Below, in pieces: positions 26,194 through 36,380 of a stretch of 64,000 bases of DNA (its first letter is position 1; every line of letters begins with the position of its first letter). Under the pieces are notes generated by a model. That model was not told the DNA's origin, searched no databases, and saw only the letters and a list, made by a program, of their open reading frames with translations. Origin of the DNA: Clostridiales bacterium. Lineage in GTDB: Bacteria > Bacillota > Clostridia > Christensenellales > Pumilibacteraceae. The translations under genes and the position numbers were made by a program. The stretch is from the NCBI GenBank assembly GCA_022508505.1, contig JAFLVC010000002.1:97507-161506 (forward strand), written 5' to 3'.

Positions 26194-27127
26194 AATGCAA
26201 GTCGATGTAGGCGGCTTCTTCCTCGGTGAGTTCTACGTCGAACGCATCGAGGTTTTGCTTCATGCGCGAAATCGACGTCGAGGTCATGATTGCAAAAGGT
26301 TTTATGTTATGCTTTAGCGTCCATGCGAGCGCGAGCTGAGCTACGGTGCAGCCCTTCTTTTCGGCTATCTCTCTTGCGCGTGTCAATCTTTCGAAGTTTT
26401 CTTTTGCCGTGAATGCGCGGCGCGGCCAGCCGTGCATGTCGCTCTTTTTGTGCACCCGTCCCGAAAAGAACCCGCACCCGAGCGTCGAATAGGGCATGAC
26501 GGCGACGTCGCCGGTTTTGTACCACTCGCGGGCTTCTTCGTGCTTCGCGCCCGCGACGCTCACCGCGCCGTTGCCGAAGGGATCGCCCTTCATGTCGGCG
26601 AGCCCGAAGTACGGGCTCGAAACGGTGAACGGCACGAGGTTGTGCTTGTAGGCGTACTCGTTAGCCTCTTCTATGCGGCGGTGCGTCCAATTTGAGCCGC
26701 CGATCGCGCCCACCTTGCCGTCTGCAATGAGCGAGTTGAGAATTTCTACGAAAGTGCCCGCCTGTATGCGCGGGTTGTCGCGGTGCAGAAGGTAGATGTC
26801 GATATAGTCGGTCTTGAGCTCGCGGCAGGAGATAGAAAAGTCCTTTTTTATCGCGCGTTCGTTAAGGCGCGGAATGATGAGCGCGGGGTGTCCGCCCTTT
26901 GTTAAGATGACGAGCTTGTCGCGGTTGCCGCGCGACGCCATATAATTTCCGAGCGTCCGTTCCGCTTTTGCGTAAACGCGCGCCGTGTCGAATGCCGTAA
27001 AGCCGAGCCCGATAAGCTCGTCCAAAAATTCGCCGACGTCGTCGCCGCGCCTAAAGGCGGGGTTGGACGTGCCGAACACGAGCCGAGCGACCGGCTTATT
27101 TACGTTTTTAATTTGGGCGTATTCCAT
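26192..27127 (-). CDS. Aldo/keto reductase
   Basis: The 311-residue protein has an AKR barrel with FTAFDTARVYAKAERTLGNYMASR (catalytic Asp/Tyr), KLVILTKGGHP (Lys), DYIDIYLLHRDNP (His) and IGGSNWTHRRIEEA. It reduces aldehydes or ketones with NADPH; the substrate is unknown. Unlike the AKR at 14.8 kb it has no Fe-S domain. The gene converges on the WYL regulator gene. Confidence 0.92.
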   Translation of the reverse strand: MEYAQIKNVNKPVARLVFGTSNPAFRRGDDVGEFLDELIGLGFTAFDTARVYAKAERTLGNYMASRGNRDKLVILTKGGHPALIIPRLNERAIKKDFSISCRELKTDYIDIYLLHRDNPRIQAGTFVEILNSLIADGKVGAIGGSNWTHRRIEEANEYAYKHNLVPFTVSSPYFGLADMKGDPFGNGAVSVAGAKHEEAREWYKTGDVAVMPYSTLGCGFFSGRVHKKSDMHGWPRRAFTAKENFERLTRAREIAEKKGCTVAQLALAWTLKHNIKPFAIMTSTSISRMKQNLDAFDVELTEEEAAYIDLH

Positions 27128-27338
27128 ATCGAAAACAGTGTAGCATAACGCGCAAGCAAAATCAAGTCCGTATTTTGCGCGGGCGTTTTTCGAGCCGTTC
27201 TTTCAACTGTTCGATATTCAAAACGACAGGGCTGCACCCGCACGCGCCTGCCGCCGCCATGCAGGTCGTGTTTGTTCCGAAAATCTTATTGGGCGGTTCG
27301 ACTTATATGTCAAGTAGTTTTCGTACCGCATGTCGTGT

Positions 27339-27367
27339 TTGACAGTTCGGGCGCGTTGTGGTATAAT
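27339..27367 (+). promoter_or_regulatory. Promoter of the release-factor-like operon
   Basis: TTGACA and TATAAT with a 17-base spacer. The -10 box ends only 6 bases before the ATG, so the mRNA is probably leaderless. Confidence 0.82.
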
Positions 27368-27373
27368 TTTTCC

Positions 27374-28372
27374 ATGTACGGAATTTACGGCGACATCATA
27401 AGCGCGGCGGAAAAGGCGACGGCTGAGTTTTTCGAGACAGAGGAGCTTTTGGAATATCCCGAGGTTCAGGCGGACAAGGCGTACTACTTGTCCGTTTTGT
27501 CGAAGTACAACGGGCTGAAAGTTTTGAAGGACAAGCTCGCCGCGTTAAAGTCCGCGCTCAAAGAGGAGCGGGACGCATATTCGCTCTTAAGTGAAGCCGC
27601 GACCGCCGAAGAGCGCGACGCGCTTTACGCCGAGATTTTTTCTTTTAAACGCGACGCTTCGATTTTTGCCGCCGCCATATCCGATTTGCTCGGCTGTAAG
27701 CACGCAGTCGAGCGCGCGTATTTGCGGTTTAAGTTTTCCGCGGCGGCCGCTAAAATCGGCGCGCAGTTCAGCTCGCTCATAACGGATTATTTGATTTTTC
27801 GCGGTGCAAAAATAGATGACGAAAAGAGCGAGACGAGCAAGGGGCATTTGAGCGAAATATCGTTCGTCGCGGAGGGCGAGGACATCACGACGCGCCTGTC
27901 GCCGCTCACGGGCGCGCACAAGGTTAATATTGCGGGCGGCAAGAGCGAGGAGCTGTGCTTTGCCGTGACGCCGCTCGGCGCGCCCGCCGAAATAGCCGAA
28001 AGCGACCTGCGAATAGACATCTTCCGCTCGAGCGGAGCGGGAGGCCAGCACATAAACAAGGTGGAGACGGCGGTGCGCGTGACGCATATCCCGACGGGGC
28101 TTACAGTCACATGTCAGGACGAGCGCAGTCAGCTTTCCAACAAGAAGCGCGCCGTCGAGAACCTAAAAAAGAAGCTCCGTGACAGTGAAGAAAAAGCGGA
28201 AAAGGAGCGCGTCGACAAAGACGTGTATTCGCAGTTCCGCAAGAAGAATACGCCTATATCGTTTGATTGCACCAAGTCCACAATGACGGACGCGCGGCTC
28301 AATGCGTTTACGGACGTTCCCTTTCCGCTCTCCGATTTTTCGTCGTACGTCGACGGGTTGACGGTATTATGA
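27374..28372 (+). CDS. Divergent class I release-factor-like protein
   Basis: This 332-residue protein has the peptidyl-tRNA hydrolysis motif intact: [28 protein letters not shown] at residues 223-225, with RF2-like surroundings. The region that reads stop codons is altered. After GAHKV (residues 180-184) the sequence goes to [17 protein letters not shown], so neither the RF1 P-x-T nor the RF2 S-P-F tripeptide is recognisable. The usual C-terminal RSYVL-PY/VKD segment is also missing. It is shorter than RF1/RF2. It is therefore likely a paralogue for rescue or specialised release. The start directly follows the -10 box. It overlaps the helicase gene by 4 bases. Confidence 0.8.
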   Translation: MYGIYGDIISAAEKATAEFFETEELLEYPEVQADKAYYLSVLSKYNGLKVLKDKLAALKSALKEERDAYSLLSEAATAEERDALYAEIFSFKRDASIFAAAISDLLGCKHAVERAYLRFKFSAAAAKIGAQFSSLITDYLIFRGAKIDDEKSETSKGHLSEISFVAEGEDITTRLSPLTGAHKVNIAGGKSEELCFAVTPLGAPAEIAESDLRIDIFRSSGAGGQHINKVETAVRVTHIPTGLTVTCQDERSQLSNKKRAVENLKKKLRDSEEKAEKERVDKDVYSQFRKKNTPISFDCTKSTMTDARLNAFTDVPFPLSDFSSYVDGLTVL

Positions 28373-30741
28373 CAGAAAGGTTCACCGTAGATACCGATAA
28401 AATCGCTCTGTCGTCTCAATGCACGGTTTACAAGACGGAGGGGTTTATAGCCAAGACGCGCAAGATCGTTGCGATCGACGCCTTTCTTTCGCGCGTCGCC
28501 GAGGGGATTATCGGCGCGAACGTCTTTTTCGACGGCTGTCGCGCCGTGTCGACAGACGACGGGCTTTACACCCTGTATCTGTTCCGTCGCGGCGGGCTTT
28601 CCCAAAGCGACCTCGTGTTCTACAAGTTCGAGAGCGCCCAAAAGGACGAGGGCGGGCTGGACAGGCGGCTGAAGGATTATATCGGCTCGCGCGAAAGTAT
28701 TTCTTTCGTCATGCAAGACACTTCGGATACGGCGCCGCAAGAGGACTTACAGAGGCTGTATCTCGTGTCCGGCTCGGACGGAATGATCAACTTTCCGTTC
28801 CTCAACGACACGCAGCGCAAGATTGTCGAGACCGAGGACTCCAATATGCTCGTTCAGGGCGTTGCGGGCAGCGGCAAGACAAACGTATGCGTCGAAAAAA
28901 TCGTCTACTGCGCCTGTCGCAATTACCGCGGCGGCGTGCTGTACACCACATTTTCCCGCGGACTGCTTTCGGAGACGCGGAGCAGGGTGGAGCTGTTTTT
29001 AAAGAACATTCGGGGCTTTATTTTGGCGTACGAAAGCGGCAACGTCGTTTTCCTCGACAGCGACCACAAAAAGGCGGTGGAAAACAAGCTCGGCATTATG
29101 TTTTCGGTCGATGAGGACGGCGAGATAATTTCTGCGCTTCGCCGTATCGCCGCGTACCTCACGGAAAAGGTTGACTACCGCCTAATCGAGGACATCTACG
29201 CCGAGCAATTCGAAAGCCGTCCCGTCGCGGGCGAGAGCGTGTTTTTGAACGAATACATGAGCGCGCCGTCGCGCATTTCGGGCGCAATCGACAAGATAAA
29301 GAACATATCGCCCGAGATAATTTACAAAGAAATCTACGGCATGATTTTCGGAAAATACGAGCTCGATTGTCCGAAGGAGATGATGGGCAAAGAGGAGTAT
29401 ATCGCGGCGCGCGCAGACAGCTTTACCCGCCGCGAGTGCGAAACAATCTACGCGGTGGCGGAAAACTACGCCGAGTTTTTGGAAAAGCAAGGCTACACCG
29501 ACAACAACAAGATGAGCCGAGAGCTAATCAATATAAGTTCGTCGCCCAAGTATTCGCTAGGCGTTATCGACGAGGTGCAGGACTTTACGCAGGTCAACCT
29601 CTGCCTGATGAAAACGCTGTGCCGCAAGCTGTTCTGCGTGGGTGACGCGTTGCAGATGATAAACCCGTCGTACTTCGGTTTTGCGTACCTAAAGCGGCTG
29701 ATGTACGGCGACGTCACGGGCGTAAGCGAGCTAAAGCACAACTACCGCAGCACGCAAAAAATCGAGCGCATAGCCCAAAAGCTCGGCGAGATGAACACGC
29801 AGCGGTTCGGCACGCACAGCTTCGTTTTAAAGGGTGCGAGCGTGCCGTCGCCGCTCAAGAGCGAGGCGGTGTTCGTAAAGGATAAGAGCTTTATCTATTC
29901 GCTCGGCGACAAGAGGTTTGAAAATTTAACGGTCGTCGTCGGCTCGCAAAAAAAGAAGGAAAAGCTCAAAAAGACGCTTTCAAAGACCGAAATACTGACG
30001 GTCGCGGAGGCAAAGGGGTTGGAGCGCAACACCGTCGTCCTAGTCGACGTCCTGTCCGACAACGCCGACAAATGGCGGTACCTTCACGAGATGTCGCTAA
30101 ACAGAAAGACCGCCGACGAAAACTCTGTGTTCAGATATTACTTCAATCTTTTCTACGTCGGTATATCGCGCGCGCGGCAGTATCTTTTCGTAGCCGAGTC
30201 CGACTATCCCAAGTTTTTCGACAGTCTTTTCGACGAGTGCTTTCAGCGGCGCAACAAGGACAACGCGCTTAGCTTTTTGCGAGAAATCGCGGGCGCAATC
30301 GAAATCGACGACGACGAGTTCGCAGAGCGCATAGAAAAGTTCTGCTCGCTCGAGCAGTACGAAAACGCGAGGTTTGCCGCCGACAGGCTTTCTTCGGACG
30401 AGCTCCGCGAAAAAATGCTGGTGTATATTTCCGTACACGAAAGGTTTTTGCGGTACGGCAAGTACCGTGACGCCGGCGTCGAGTATTGGCGGCACGGCTA
30501 CGACACCGAGGCGCGCGAGATGTTTACGCGCTCTGGCGACGAAAAGCTGTTCCCGCTCATGGACGCATGCCGAGAGGGCGGGAGCGCACTCGATCCCGAA
30601 ATCGTCAGGTTTTACACGCTTGTCGACGACAACGATTTGGCAAAGAGCATAATTCTCGATACGCTAAACAGCGACTGCAAAGAAATTTCCGCGGCTTTTA
30701 AATCCGCAAACTCGATTATGAAGACAAAGAGGAGGTCGTAA
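28369..30741 (+). CDS. UvrD/Rep-like superfamily 1 helicase
   Basis: The 790-residue protein has Walker A GVAGSGKT at residues 164-171, motif II VIDEVQD at about 402-408, motif [13 protein letters not shown], motif IV region HNYRST, a motif V-like [17 protein letters not shown] and motif [12 protein letters not shown] near 595. About 150 residues precede the helicase core and about 190 follow. Neither flank shows a recognisable nuclease motif. It is similar in type to AAA_19/UvrD_C-type helicases of unknown role. It is coupled by ATGA overlap to the release-factor-like gene and is followed after 2 bases by a coiled-coil gene. Confidence 0.88.
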   Translation: MTERFTVDTDKIALSSQCTVYKTEGFIAKTRKIVAIDAFLSRVAEGIIGANVFFDGCRAVSTDDGLYTLYLFRRGGLSQSDLVFYKFESAQKDEGGLDRRLKDYIGSRESISFVMQDTSDTAPQEDLQRLYLVSGSDGMINFPFLNDTQRKIVETEDSNMLVQGVAGSGKTNVCVEKIVYCACRNYRGGVLYTTFSRGLLSETRSRVELFLKNIRGFILAYESGNVVFLDSDHKKAVENKLGIMFSVDEDGEIISALRRIAAYLTEKVDYRLIEDIYAEQFESRPVAGESVFLNEYMSAPSRISGAIDKIKNISPEIIYKEIYGMIFGKYELDCPKEMMGKEEYIAARADSFTRRECETIYAVAENYAEFLEKQGYTDNNKMSRELINISSSPKYSLGVIDEVQDFTQVNLCLMKTLCRKLFCVGDALQMINPSYFGFAYLKRLMYGDVTGVSELKHNYRSTQKIERIAQKLGEMNTQRFGTHSFVLKGASVPSPLKSEAVFVKDKSFIYSLGDKRFENLTVVVGSQKKKEKLKKTLSKTEILTVAEAKGLERNTVVLVDVLSDNADKWRYLHEMSLNRKTADENSVFRYYFNLFYVGISRARQYLFVAESDYPKFFDSLFDECFQRRNKDNALSFLREIAGAIEIDDDEFAERIEKFCSLEQYENARFAADRLSSDELREKMLVYISVHERFLRYGKYRDAGVEYWRHGYDTEAREMFTRSGDEKLFPLMDACREGGSALDPEIVRFYTLVDDNDLAKSIILDTLNSDCKEISAAFKSANSIMKTKRRS

Positions 30742-30743
30742 CA

Positions 30744-31460
30744 ATGAACGACGATTCCGTTAAAGAGCTTATAGAAAGCTTTATTTCTTACCGCAATCTC
30801 ATTGCGCCGCTTCAGGAGAGCCTGCATACGGTCAGCAAGACGTACGCCGAAATCCGCGAGGATTTGGACGCGCTTTCAAAAAACTTTTCGGGCTCTGCCG
30901 CGTCGCAGCTCGAGAAGGTGCACTCCACGCTAAACGCGCAGGCAAAGAGCGGACAGGAGCTTTCCAAGAGGATTGACGAGTACTCGCAGTCGGGCGCGCG
31001 GTACGCAAAAGCGGTCAGCGACATGGCAGCGCGCTTTTCGGGCGTCGTCGATCGGATAGACGCTCTTGCCGAAATCGAAAACACGGCGCGAAGTCAGATT
31101 GAAAAGCTCGACGCTTTGATAGAGGACAAGAGGTCTACTTATGATTTGAAGAGCCTTCAAAAATCGCTCGACGGCTACAACACCAACGTCGAAAAGATAA
31201 GCGACTTCATAAACCGCGACATAGCTTCCGTCCTCAAGGACAACGCCGAAAAGATCGAGTCCATTCGCCGCGAAAACGAGGAGCTCGGCAAGCTCGTCTC
31301 GCAGCAGGGCAAGGACATTGCGACGCTTACCGCCATGTTTACCGAGACGACGGGACTGCTCAAAAAGGTTGTCGAGGGCAGCACAGTCAACGAGCAGTAC
31401 CTGTTCGACATTCTCGACAAGTGGGCGGCGGATAGGAAAATTAAAGTTAAAAAGGATTGA
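30744..31460 (+). CDS. Coiled-coil protein, 238 residues
   Basis: Nearly the whole protein is predicted helical with heptad-like spacing (YAEIREDLDALSKNFSG, SGQELSKRIDEYSQSG, EKIESIRRENEELGKLVSQQ). It has no signal peptide and a basic C-terminus (DRKIKVKKD). It is placed between an SF1 helicase and a membrane protein, with GGAGG ahead of its ATG. It may bridge the two, but this is inference. I do not recognise a family. Confidence 0.78.
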   Translation: MNDDSVKELIESFISYRNLIAPLQESLHTVSKTYAEIREDLDALSKNFSGSAASQLEKVHSTLNAQAKSGQELSKRIDEYSQSGARYAKAVSDMAARFSGVVDRIDALAEIENTARSQIEKLDALIEDKRSTYDLKSLQKSLDGYNTNVEKISDFINRDIASVLKDNAEKIESIRRENEELGKLVSQQGKDIATLTAMFTETTGLLKKVVEGSTVNEQYLFDILDKWAADRKIKVKKD

Positions 31461-31479
31461 AAACAGAGCGATTTCAGGC

Positions 31480-33417
31480 ATGACCGAGAGTTTGGAGCAA
31501 AAGCTTTTTAAGGCAATAGAGAGCGACGACCTCAACGCGTTCGACGCTTTGACGGCAAAGACCCCGTGCGGCAAGTACCGCTTGGGCAGGTTTCCCGTGC
31601 TTTCGCTTTTGTATCTATTTAACTCGCGCGCTATTATTAAGGCGTACGAAAAGGAGCTTATCAAAATCTCGGCGTGGGAGAAGCTGGGCGAGCCTGTAGG
31701 CATTGTCGAAAGGTTTGTCCGAAAGGCGGGCAAGTGTCTGAGATTGTACTTCGACACCGTCGTATCGCCGCTCGAAATGCTGCTCATTCTCGATAAGACA
31801 GCAAAGGTGAAAGAGCTGTACCCGTCGGCGCGCCCGTCCGAGGCGGTCAAGGCGCGGCTTAAAACAATCTACTACGTCAAGTACGCGCTTTCGGTGAGGT
31901 TTGAGGGCGACGGCATAATTCTCGACCGTCGGCCGCTTCGCCGTCGCGAAAAGAAAAGGATAGCCGCCGTTGCGGTGGGCGGAGTGCTCGCCGCGGCAAT
32001 CGTCGTGGGGACGCCCGTTTCCATTGTCGCGTACGTCAAAGCACATGCTGGCGACGTGTCGAGCTTGGCTCAGATTGACTTTGCCGAAAAAACGACGTAC
32101 ACCTTGACGCGCGACATAACTATTCCCGAGGACTTTTCGGTCGAAGAGGTCAACTGCACGATTATAGGCGACGGCTATAAGCTCGTTTTAGGCAAAAACG
32201 CGTCGCTCGGCGAGCTGAGCGGGACGATGCGTGACGTGAAATTTCAGACCTCGGGCAGCCCGATATTCAAGGCGTGTACGGAGAGCGCGACGCTAACCGA
32301 CGTAACGGTCAACGTCAAGGCCGACGTCGAGACAAATGAGAGCTCGGCGTTTGTCGCGCTCGTCAATTACGGCACTTTCAATAGGGTTAAAGTCAACGTG
32401 AGCGGAAAAGTGTCCGCCGTCGTAGGCGAAGGGAACGACGACGAACTCGTTTTCGGCGGAATGGTGGGCGCAAATTCGTACGCGTACGACGATTCGTCGC
32501 GCATCGTTTACGGCAGAATCAAAAACAGCTCCGTCAACTTCAAAGGCTTTTCGCTGAGCGGCGAGACGGCGGCAAACGCCACCTTCGGCGGCATTGTCGG
32601 CGTAAACAGCGGCATTGTGGAAAAATGCAAGATATCGGGCGATATCGTTGCCGACACGTTCGATTTGGCGGGTGCGTGCTATATCAACAATTACACTTTG
32701 ACGGGCATAGCGAGCAGCGCGAGCCTCTCCCAAACGTCGGACGACGAGGATTGGAGCCCCATAGTCGGCGGCATAGTCGTCGAGAATTGGGCGACCGTCG
32801 AGCGTTGCAAAAACAGCGGCGATATTTCGTTGGTCGGGCAGGGGCTTGCCATTTGCGGCGGTATTGCGGCGCGCACGTACGGTCAAAGCTATTATTGCGT
32901 TGCGAGCGGGAATATAGAGGTCAAGGCGAAGAATGCTTATGTCGGTGGAATTTACGGCATAAGTCAGGTCGCGACGGACGGGTTTTACGTTTATTTCGGC
33001 GCTGCAGACTACTGCATAAGCACGGTGAAAATATCCGCGACGCTCGGCGAAGAAGCGTCGTGCGTGGGCGGCGTCGCGGGGCTCGTGCAGGAAGCGACGA
33101 TAGGCGTATCGTATTACGGCGGCGGCGTCACGAGCTGTATCTTTATGGGCGAGATAGGCGGCAATTTCGACTATGCGGGCAACATCGTAGGCGTGTGCGG
33201 CGCGGTCGTTTACAACAGAAATTCGTACTTGTCGGGCGGCGTGCTGTATCCCAACTTCGCCGGAAACTATTACCTCGATAACGGACTGTCGTCGTTCGGC
33301 GCGGTCGCGGAGTCCGAGGATAAATTCACGCGGGTGGAAGGCAAGGGCGCGACGGCGCTGAAAGAATCCGAAATTAAAGGCTCGTCGCTCTACAAGGACA
33401 TAATTAAAAACGCTTGA
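31480..33417 (+). CDS. Membrane-anchored protein with extracellular GLUG-like beta repeats
   Basis: The 645-residue protein has three parts. Residues 1-160 are a cytoplasmic helical domain (LEQKLFKAIESDDLNAFDALTAKT), reminiscent of ankyrin-like helices. A basic stretch RRREKKR then leads into one transmembrane helix near 163-185. The outside part has repeats of the GLUG/parallel-beta type: FGGIVGVNSGIVEKCKISGDI, VGGIVVENWATVERCKNSGDI, CGGIAARTYGQSYYCVASGNI, VGGIYGIS and VGGVAGLVQEA. The TM order places the helical part in the cytoplasm. It is the last gene of the operon. Confidence 0.8.
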   Translation: MTESLEQKLFKAIESDDLNAFDALTAKTPCGKYRLGRFPVLSLLYLFNSRAIIKAYEKELIKISAWEKLGEPVGIVERFVRKAGKCLRLYFDTVVSPLEMLLILDKTAKVKELYPSARPSEAVKARLKTIYYVKYALSVRFEGDGIILDRRPLRRREKKRIAAVAVGGVLAAAIVVGTPVSIVAYVKAHAGDVSSLAQIDFAEKTTYTLTRDITIPEDFSVEEVNCTIIGDGYKLVLGKNASLGELSGTMRDVKFQTSGSPIFKACTESATLTDVTVNVKADVETNESSAFVALVNYGTFNRVKVNVSGKVSAVVGEGNDDELVFGGMVGANSYAYDDSSRIVYGRIKNSSVNFKGFSLSGETAANATFGGIVGVNSGIVEKCKISGDIVADTFDLAGACYINNYTLTGIASSASLSQTSDDEDWSPIVGGIVVENWATVERCKNSGDISLVGQGLAICGGIAARTYGQSYYCVASGNIEVKAKNAYVGGIYGISQVATDGFYVYFGAADYCISTVKISATLGEEASCVGGVAGLVQEATIGVSYYGGGVTSCIFMGEIGGNFDYAGNIVGVCGAVVYNRNSYLSGGVLYPNFAGNYYLDNGLSSFGAVAESEDKFTRVEGKGATALKESEIKGSSLYKDIIKNA

Positions 33418-33427
33418 AAATAAAGCG

Positions 33428-33460
33428 CAAAAAACCCACCTCGTCGTCGGGGTGGGTTTT
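33428..33460. terminator. Bidirectional terminator
   Basis: AAAACCCACC/GGTGGGTTTT stem serves the convergent operons on both sides. Confidence 0.88.
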
Positions 33461-33481
33461 CGGTTATTACGTAAATAAAGC

Positions 33482-35203
33482 TTATTTGCCGCTTTTCGGT
33501 ACGTAAATTTTGAGAACGTTTTGCATTACGTTGTCCACGTCGCGGAGTGTGCAACCGCCGACAGACGACAGGTTGAACGCGCGGTATATGCAGTCGCCCC
33601 ACCACTGCTCGGTTACGTCGACGCGGTGCTCTTTGACATTGTCGGGGCGGGATGCCTCGACGCCCTCAGTCCTCCACGCTTCGGGTCGGTACTGCCAGCC
33701 GTATTCCAAAATTATAACGCTTCCGACGGGGAGCTCGGCTTTTGTAAAACGCTTGCTGCAATAGAATTGGTTGCTGTTGTTTGCCGACGAGTTTGGCGCT
33801 GTGCTCTCGGTGGAATTGTAAAACGCAAACTTTTGCAGTTCCAAATCGAGGAGAGTATAGTCTGTCGCGTCGAACTCGTTTGCCGCCGACTTCGGTACGT
33901 AAATTGTAAGCGCCTTTTCGGCATCGTCCTCGCTGCCGACGAGGGAGGGCGTACCGATCTTGGAGACGTTAAAGGCGCGGTAGTTGTAATTGCTCCACCA
34001 GTCGTCGGTGATTTCCACGTAGCGCGTCGAAATATTGCCGGGGCGTGTTCCCGTCTGCCTTGCAAGGCTCACCCACGCGTCGGGGCGGTACTGCCAGCCC
34101 GATTCGACGGTAATGATTGTTCCGACGGGCAGCTCGTCTTTTGCAAAAATTCGCGTAGTAAAGTAGTTTTGACTTAATCCCGAAACGCCGCGGCGGGGGA
34201 GACAATATTCGCCCGACACGGTCGAATCGTAGAACGCAAACGGTATGATTTCGAGATCGAGTTTGACGTACTTTGAAAGGTCGATATCGAGTGCGGGCTC
34301 GGCGTCGTATTTTGACGGCGTTACTTTAAACGGCGTTTTGATTGCGTTCTTGGCAGACTCAATCGCAACCTTTTTCATATTGTCGTCCACGTTGGCGGGC
34401 TTCCAAGCAAGGCCCGATACGTCGACTTCCGACAGCTTGGAAAACAGGGTGATTCCGGCGACGTATCTTCCTATATAATAATCGAGGTGATAGCCGTCGC
34501 GGTTGAGGGTGTCGCCCAAATATGACGACCTCGCGTTTTGAATAGCCGTGCCGTTGGGAATGACGGTGTAAATTTCCGTGTCGAGCACCTTTGTTTCGAC
34601 AGCCGAGACGATTGCGTCGTACATCGTCATTTGGTCGCGGTTGTACTTGGGAAATTCGTTGTGCGTGCTGCTCTGTTGATACGCCCAGGTCATGTGCCAA
34701 ACGATTTCCGCATTTTCGGGTTTGAGCGCGTTTACATAATCGATTAGAAAGTTGAGGTCGGAGTTGTAGGTATCGGCCATGCCGCTGCTGCCGCTCGCCT
34801 GCTGCAACGAGATAAAATCCCAATCCTGCGACGTGATTGCGTCGCTGATTTTGTAGTTGGCGATTGTGCTCCAAGTTCCGCTCGTGTTGGTGCGGTAGTC
34901 GTAAGCGCCCTTATTCGCCTTTGCGTTGGCCGCATGTGTGGCGAGCGTGCAACCGCCGATATAGAGATTGCCGAGGCTTACCTCTACGCCCAAATCGTCT
35001 GCGATCTGCCAAACATATTCCATCGCGTCGTCGGAAAAGCTGTTGCCGATTGTCAGGATTTTCAGTACGCCGTCATCCATCCAAGCAGGCGGCAACGGCG
35101 GATCTTCGACGGGCTCGTTCGGCGTAACTTGCGATGCGCAGCCGGTGAAGACAGCCCCGATCAGTAAAGTCGCCAAAAGAACACGAATACGTTTTGCTTG
35201 CAT
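33482..35203 (-). CDS. DUF4886-type SGNH lipoprotein with a duplicated C-terminal module
   Basis: The 573-residue protein has a lipoprotein signal (LLATLLIGAVFTGC). Residues about 45-290 form a DUF4886/SGNH hydrolase-like domain, with block I KILTIGNSFSDDAM and the later block GYHLDYYIGRYVAG. The C-terminal 250 residues contain one module twice. Compare FAFYDSTVSG...LPVGTIITVESGWQYRPDAW...WWSNYNYRAFNVS with FAFYNSTEST...LPVGSVIILEYGWQYRPEAW...WWGDCIYRAFNLS. Likely a surface esterase acting on decorated glycans. It is the last of the minus-strand lipoprotein genes. Confidence 0.82.
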   Translation of the reverse strand: MQAKRIRVLLATLLIGAVFTGCASQVTPNEPVEDPPLPPAWMDDGVLKILTIGNSFSDDAMEYVWQIADDLGVEVSLGNLYIGGCTLATHAANAKANKGAYDYRTNTSGTWSTIANYKISDAITSQDWDFISLQQASGSSGMADTYNSDLNFLIDYVNALKPENAEIVWHMTWAYQQSSTHNEFPKYNRDQMTMYDAIVSAVETKVLDTEIYTVIPNGTAIQNARSSYLGDTLNRDGYHLDYYIGRYVAGITLFSKLSEVDVSGLAWKPANVDDNMKKVAIESAKNAIKTPFKVTPSKYDAEPALDIDLSKYVKLDLEIIPFAFYDSTVSGEYCLPRRGVSGLSQNYFTTRIFAKDELPVGTIITVESGWQYRPDAWVSLARQTGTRPGNISTRYVEITDDWWSNYNYRAFNVSKIGTPSLVGSEDDAEKALTIYVPKSAANEFDATDYTLLDLELQKFAFYNSTESTAPNSSANNSNQFYCSKRFTKAELPVGSVIILEYGWQYRPEAWRTEGVEASRPDNVKEHRVDVTEQWWGDCIYRAFNLSSVGGCTLRDVDNVMQNVLKIYVPKSGK

Positions 35204-35317
35204 ATATTACTTCCTTTGTGATTTAGTCGATTATGCGGAGTCAGCTCTCTTTGCGCGTAGGTCGGGGTGTAGGTTTTAGACTCGGATTCTCATAGCCTTT
35301 TTGTTTCGACCGTTAAA

Positions 35318-36268
35318 TCAGTTTGCGTATTTCGGGTCGAGCTTGACCGTCAGGAACTGCTCGAAGTAGGGCATCCACCAATTGAGGTAGCCCGCGCGCT
35401 TGGGGTGAATGGGATCGTTCGTGCACCACTTGTAGTACGCGTCGGAAACCTTGCTGTTGAAGTCCTCGTCGTTGTACATGTCGATTACGTCCACCTCGTA
35501 GCCGAGATCCCGCCACTTCGCGACGACCTCTTTTACGTCGTCGATTAGCTTGGAATAGTTGGTGCCCGAAGGGTCGTTGTTGGTGCGCGTTTCGCCCGAG
35601 CCGTTGTCGCCGAAGTAGCTGCCCGAATAGAAGTACACGGGGCAGTCCCAGGTTTCGATTACGTAGGCGATTATGTACTCGACGCCGCCGATTGTGGTTT
35701 TGAGGTCGAAGTACTGCGATTTGTTAAAGTCGTCGCCTGTGATTTTGCCGCGGTTTCCTAAGCGGTTTTTAATAGCGTCGTTGGTCGAAATTTGGCAGAC
35801 GAACGCGTCCACTTTGTCGTTCTTGTCGAACACAGTGCTGTTTGTCAGGCGGGTTGTGTAAGACTTTGCGCCCGTGTTTTCCGTCTTGTTGTCGCAGAAA
35901 ATGGTCGTGCCCGACACGGCGTCCTTTTTGCAGGTCGCGCCCGTCTTTGCCGCGAGGTATTCCGCCATGGCGTAGCCGCCCGAATTTGCGCCGTATGTGA
36001 CCGACGAGCCCAGCCAGTAGATGGTCTTGTCGGCGAGCGGACTGTTTTCAACACGCTGAACGTTTTCGACGTAGAAGTCTTGATGGTTGGCGTCCTTGCC
36101 GCTTTCGAGCACGCTTTCGTCGATGGTGTACTCGATTGCGGGCGGCGCCTTGGGACCGTCCTCGGGGGCGGGACCGGGCGTGTTTTCGGCGCAAGCGATA
36201 AGTACGCCTGCCGTGCAGATTGCTGCCGACAGCGAGGCAACGCAAATGCGAGAGATTCGTTTCATCAT
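35318..36268 (-). CDS. SGNH/GDSL-like lipoprotein
   Basis: The protein of about 316 residues has a lipobox GVLIAC and a Pro-rich linker. Block I is KTIYWLGSSVTYGANS, the Asn block QISTNDAIKNR, and the Asp-x-x-His block CTNDPIHPKRAGY. These are the serine, asparagine and Asp-His elements of SGNH hydrolases, so it probably removes acyl or acetyl groups outside the cell. AGGAG precedes a double ATG; either could be used. It lies between the GH18 gene and the DUF4886 gene on the same strand. Confidence 0.86.
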   Translation of the reverse strand: MMKRISRICVASLSAAICTAGVLIACAENTPGPAPEDGPKAPPAIEYTIDESVLESGKDANHQDFYVENVQRVENSPLADKTIYWLGSSVTYGANSGGYAMAEYLAAKTGATCKKDAVSGTTIFCDNKTENTGAKSYTTRLTNSTVFDKNDKVDAFVCQISTNDAIKNRLGNRGKITGDDFNKSQYFDLKTTIGGVEYIIAYVIETWDCPVYFYSGSYFGDNGSGETRTNNDPSGTNYSKLIDDVKEVVAKWRDLGYEVDVIDMYNDEDFNSKVSDAYYKWCTNDPIHPKRAGYLNWWMPYFEQFLTVKLDPKYAN

Positions 36269-36380
36269 TTTCTCCTATACTTGTTTTTCAAGATTATACT
36301 TTATAAAAAGTAAAAAGTCAATACCGAAAATCAAAAAAGCGACGTCGTGTCGGTTTATTGGCGCGGTGACGGCTTTGCGG

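Noticed and set aside
28267..28368. Upstream extension of the helicase gene
   Set aside because: It lies in the end of the release-factor-like gene, and an ATGA overlap at 28369 gives a natural start.
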